Below, in pieces: positions 60,901 through 64,000 of a stretch of DNA of 64,000 bases. A program made the position numbers and the translations under genes. How positions within the stretch are numbered: the stretch's first letter is position 1; each line of letters opens with the position of its first letter. Below the pieces are notes generated by a model. It did not search any database. It was not told the origin of the DNA and worked only from the letters and a program-made list of their open reading frames with translations. The DNA is from Parus major (lineage: Eukaryota; Chordata; Aves; Passeriformes; Paridae): assembly GCF_001522545.3 (NCBI RefSeq), contig NC_031783.1, positions 3,346,532 through 3,410,531 of the forward strand. The letters are read 5' to 3'.

Positions 60901-63900
60901 CATATTTTAAGTCAGCAACCAGGTTCCAGGTCAGTAAAGGATACCTTAGTACCAGGGAACATTTAAACCTTTATAAATCTTTATAAAGTTTAAATCATAT
61001 AAATTATTGAGAAAATCAAATCCATGGGCTCCAGAGGGAAGATGCAGATAATTTGTTCATGGATCAAAGTGCTTTATTCTTCATGTTTTCTTTCTCAGGA
61101 ACAGGCACTCATCTCTTCTGGAAATAATTTTCACTCTTCTACCGTTAATTCTCCTGTGCTCCTGTCATTTACATAAAGTGACAATCAGGAGGTAACTGTG
61201 TTCCTTAAATAGGGTTCTTATCACCCTGGAAGTGTTCCAAGGTAAAGTAGCCACTTCATTAAATGTACAGTGGCTTTTCTTCTCCATGTCCTCTCTGCCT
61301 GCTCCAAACCAAACATTCCTGCTCAGCTGCAGTCTCTTTTTTATTCCTCTGTGTTCAAGCCAATTCATTTCAACTCTAGCCACGATGTGAGCAAATAACC
61401 ACATTTTTGTCAGAGTGGGATGCAGTTGAGGTGACAGCTGACTTTGGCACGTCCTGTGAACCCCCAGAAATGTTTGGAGCAGCTGCTGCATGATGCTGGA
61501 AATCCAGGCCTAAGTATTTCCTGCTTTACCAGGAATCCTCTTCTGCTTCTGCTCAAAACAAATTCAGGTTCTGAGAGCTGGTACTCAGTTACTAAATTTA
61601 GCCTGAAATTGTGGTTGATGGCAATTATTAACATAGTTTTATTACTAACTAATTAGTTGTGCTAAGTGAGTTTTCCTAATAACAATTTGCTTTATATTTC
61701 TTGGTGTTGTAGTAACATTCCCTCATTCCCTCTGTTTACATTACCACTACACCTTTATTTTTGCTCTTTCTTTAGCAATGGTTACTTTGCTCAGGCTGCT
61801 GCCGGATTCCTTTTTGTCTTTTGCTTAATTATCCTGCTTTGACTGGATAGAAATTGCAATTACAGTTAGCCAAATATGAAAAATACATCTCCACTCATCT
61901 TCTAACTTTAGTATTTGCTTGAAGTTTTGAACAAATTTAATCAGAGTTCATTTGCACCTGCTTTGTGTTTGCTTTTCCCAAATACTCTGGCAGATGGGTT
62001 TATTGGTATTCAATAAGCATGCTGGCATCAAGTTTTCAACAAATACTTCAGAATATTTGCAGAAAAAGAAATTTTAACTTTGATTATCCTTAGGGGACTG
62101 TTAATAACACTTATTTTATGGTGAGGCAGAGTTATGTAAGTTGTATTTAGCTGAGACTAGTCACAAACAAACTGCAACTCAGCTCGAGAGAATTGTTTCA
62201 GCAATTCAATCAGGGAGGCTGCAATGCTTCTCAACATCTTGAGGCTGCTTTTCTCTGCAATGCCCATCAAACAAAATATGGGTTTAGACTTATTTCATCA
62301 CCTTCATGAGGAAAGCACATCAACCCCACAGCAGAAGTTACAGCACAGCTCTGCCTCGATTATTATTTGTAGTTTGTGTATTTGCTCACACAAGCTGTGG
62401 TCTGTACAGGTGAGCATTCACTGCTAAACAAAATGCAAACAGAACAGGCTGATATAAGCAAGTTCAGAGAGTTTGGGCTTGTGAATTCTCTGTTTTTTGC
62501 TCCACGGTGAATTTTGCATTTATTTTGCATTGAGTTTTGCCCTGGGCAGATCCCACCACACCTCTCTGCCCCACACAGGAGCTTTCCTGCTGCTCACTCT
62601 CCAGGAATGGGAAGCTGCAGATCATTCCATGGGGCAGAGAACACAACCCCCAGCAAGGGGTGGATTAACCCCACTCCTCACTGCTACTGCAGCTCCCTTT
62701 TCAGCTCAGTTCTCACAAAGCACAGCCCTCAGTCAGCAAGTCAGAACAGTATGAACACTCCAGGGGCATCTGCCTTGGAAGAGTGATGTGTCCTGCTGGA
62801 GTTGTGCCAGCTGGGCCTTTCCCTCCCTCATCTGGTGTTTTTAGAAAAAGAAAAGTGCATGATTTTAGAGTGTATTTGTTTTGCAGTCTTCTTGCCTTGT
62901 GAAGAACTCTTGGTCTGTTAATTGCTGTTGTTTCCCTTTACTGTTATTTGTTATCCCTTTGTGCTGGGGTTCTGCTGAAATCTGATATTTTCAGTGTCTT
63001 GGTTCTGGTTTTGAAGTCTTTTGCTTGTTGATGCTGCCACCGTTCACACTGAAATTAATGTAAGTTTTCTTTTTTCCCAGGGTGTTTGCAGAGTACTCCA
63101 AATGTAGCCCAGCAGGATACTGGTCTGAACCGAAATTAACTGTCATACACAGGATTTGTTTATCTCTTCACATCCTTCTGTCACAGATGTTTGTCCTTTG
63201 GCTTGTTCCTTTTTCTAATTATTTTTTGATTATATTTTGAATCACCTTCTGTCTAACCAATTTCTCCCCAAATCAAACAGTGCATTTCTTTCCCCTTCAC
63301 CTACAGTGATTTCCCCCAAACTGAATGTTATTTACTTCTGCTGGAAAGTGACCTTTATATGAATCTGTTTCAGATAGCAGTTGCATTTTGATGCTATGCT
63401 GTTGTTTATTCCTCTTGAGTTATAAATCCACATGTGGTATGCTGTGTGTTGATACACAGTGTAAGGTGAGGCAGGTACAGCTCATTTCCCATGTTCATCC
63501 CTCAAAACTTCTTTCTGGGGTCACTACTAAGTCACTGGTTGATGATTGAAAATTCAGAGCGATTCAAACAGAGCAACCCTGACCAAAACAATGTGACAGG
63601 CACCAACAGCTCCTAGAGCATATAATTTCCTTATTTCCCAGCCAGTCTGTGGAAAGCAAATGCATGAAAATATATGAATTTCCCCAAATGACATCTCAGA
63701 CAAGCATGGAAGGAAACCGAAATTGGGCTGCTGGAGCTGTTTGTGACCTTGCCTTGTGTGTGAGCAGGCTGTGGTGGCAGCCGTGCCCAGGCACAGCTCG
63801 CAGGGTGTGCTGCAGCCCCTGCCCTGCTCGCTCCAGCCTGTGCCAGGGCTGCCCATGGGCAGGACAGGGCTGCACAGGCTCCCCAGGCCAGGCACACGGC

Positions 63901-64000
63901 ACAGAGCACCTGGGCACATGGACACAAGCTGTTCTTGCACAAGGCCAGGGTAAAATGCGTTAGAGCATCTTTGTTTGCAGGTTTGCTCCTTCATCCGAGC

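Larger units (their letters stand above)
54165..64000. other. Unique non-coding DNA to the window end
   Basis: No exon or known repeat was recognised. GC-rich, CpG-poor patches at 54990-55660 and 63760-63940 carry open frames on both strands; the former has splice-like borders (see findings). AT-rich tracts at 59400-59760 and 60040-60310 look like possible conserved non-coding DNA. Poly-A-rich 57056-57076 and T-rich 57876-57920 are low complexity. Confidence 0.5.

Noticed and set aside
61165..61491. Possible sense CR1 piece (CCCTGGAAGTGTTCCAAGG near 61224)
   Set aside because: The match stops after about 17 bases and the rest does not follow the CR1 order.
1..64000. Prokaryotic systems (operons, CRISPR, phage, toxin-antitoxin)
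   Set aside because: Composition, CR1 and LTR remnants, microsatellites and lack of dense coding sequence show vertebrate nuclear DNA.

Overview
This is a vertebrate nuclear, non-coding window, most likely from a bird and probably a passerine. The evidence is: antisense 3' ends of CR1 LINEs (about 1153-1440 and 40175-40285) that keep the layout of avian CR1 copies; two solo-LTR-like blocks resembling LTR families I know from bird genomes (about 38346-38812 on the minus strand and 47759-48175 on the plus strand); low interspersed-repeat density; and AT-rich DNA broken by small GC-rich but CpG-poor patches. There are no operons, ribosome binding sites, CRISPR arrays or other prokaryotic features. 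The organism call is inference, because I could not run a search.

I recognise no protein-coding exon, tRNA, rRNA, snRNA or known microRNA. Open frames are short and overlapping, sit mainly in GC-rich patches, and match no family I know. The longest ones are frames read through runs of N. The window therefore looks like intergenic DNA or the inside of a very large intron. I see no CpG island and no promoter outside the LTR remnants.

Layout: 1-9720 is unique DNA with one CR1 tail and one very degraded CR1/L3-like fragment (about 6170-6850). 9724-10670 is a 35-38 bp minisatellite holding a 742-base gap. 10671-17630 is AT-rich and looks like conserved non-coding DNA. 17634-18239 is an ATATCT hexanucleotide array that flips to its reverse complement and holds a 77-base gap. 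18240-33208 is unique DNA with a 401-base gap. 33209-33897 is two AT-rich simple-repeat blocks. 33898-40730 carries the minus-strand LTR and a CR1 tail. 40731-41052 (27-29 bp unit) and 50215-50967 (32-34 bp unit) are two more minisatellites truncated by gaps. 41053-50214 carries the plus-strand LTR. 50968-64000 is unique DNA with an A+C/G+T low-complexity block at 53981-54164.

No multi-gene system is present. The observations most worth a second look are an exact 31-bp duplication 3.6 kb apart (33680-33710 and 37295-37325), the strand-flipping hexanucleotide array, the coincidence of four of the five gaps with tandem repeats, a few RFX X-box-like palindromes, several splice-flanked open stretches (especially 43570-43623), and AT-rich homeodomain-motif-dense tracts that may be conserved enhancers.
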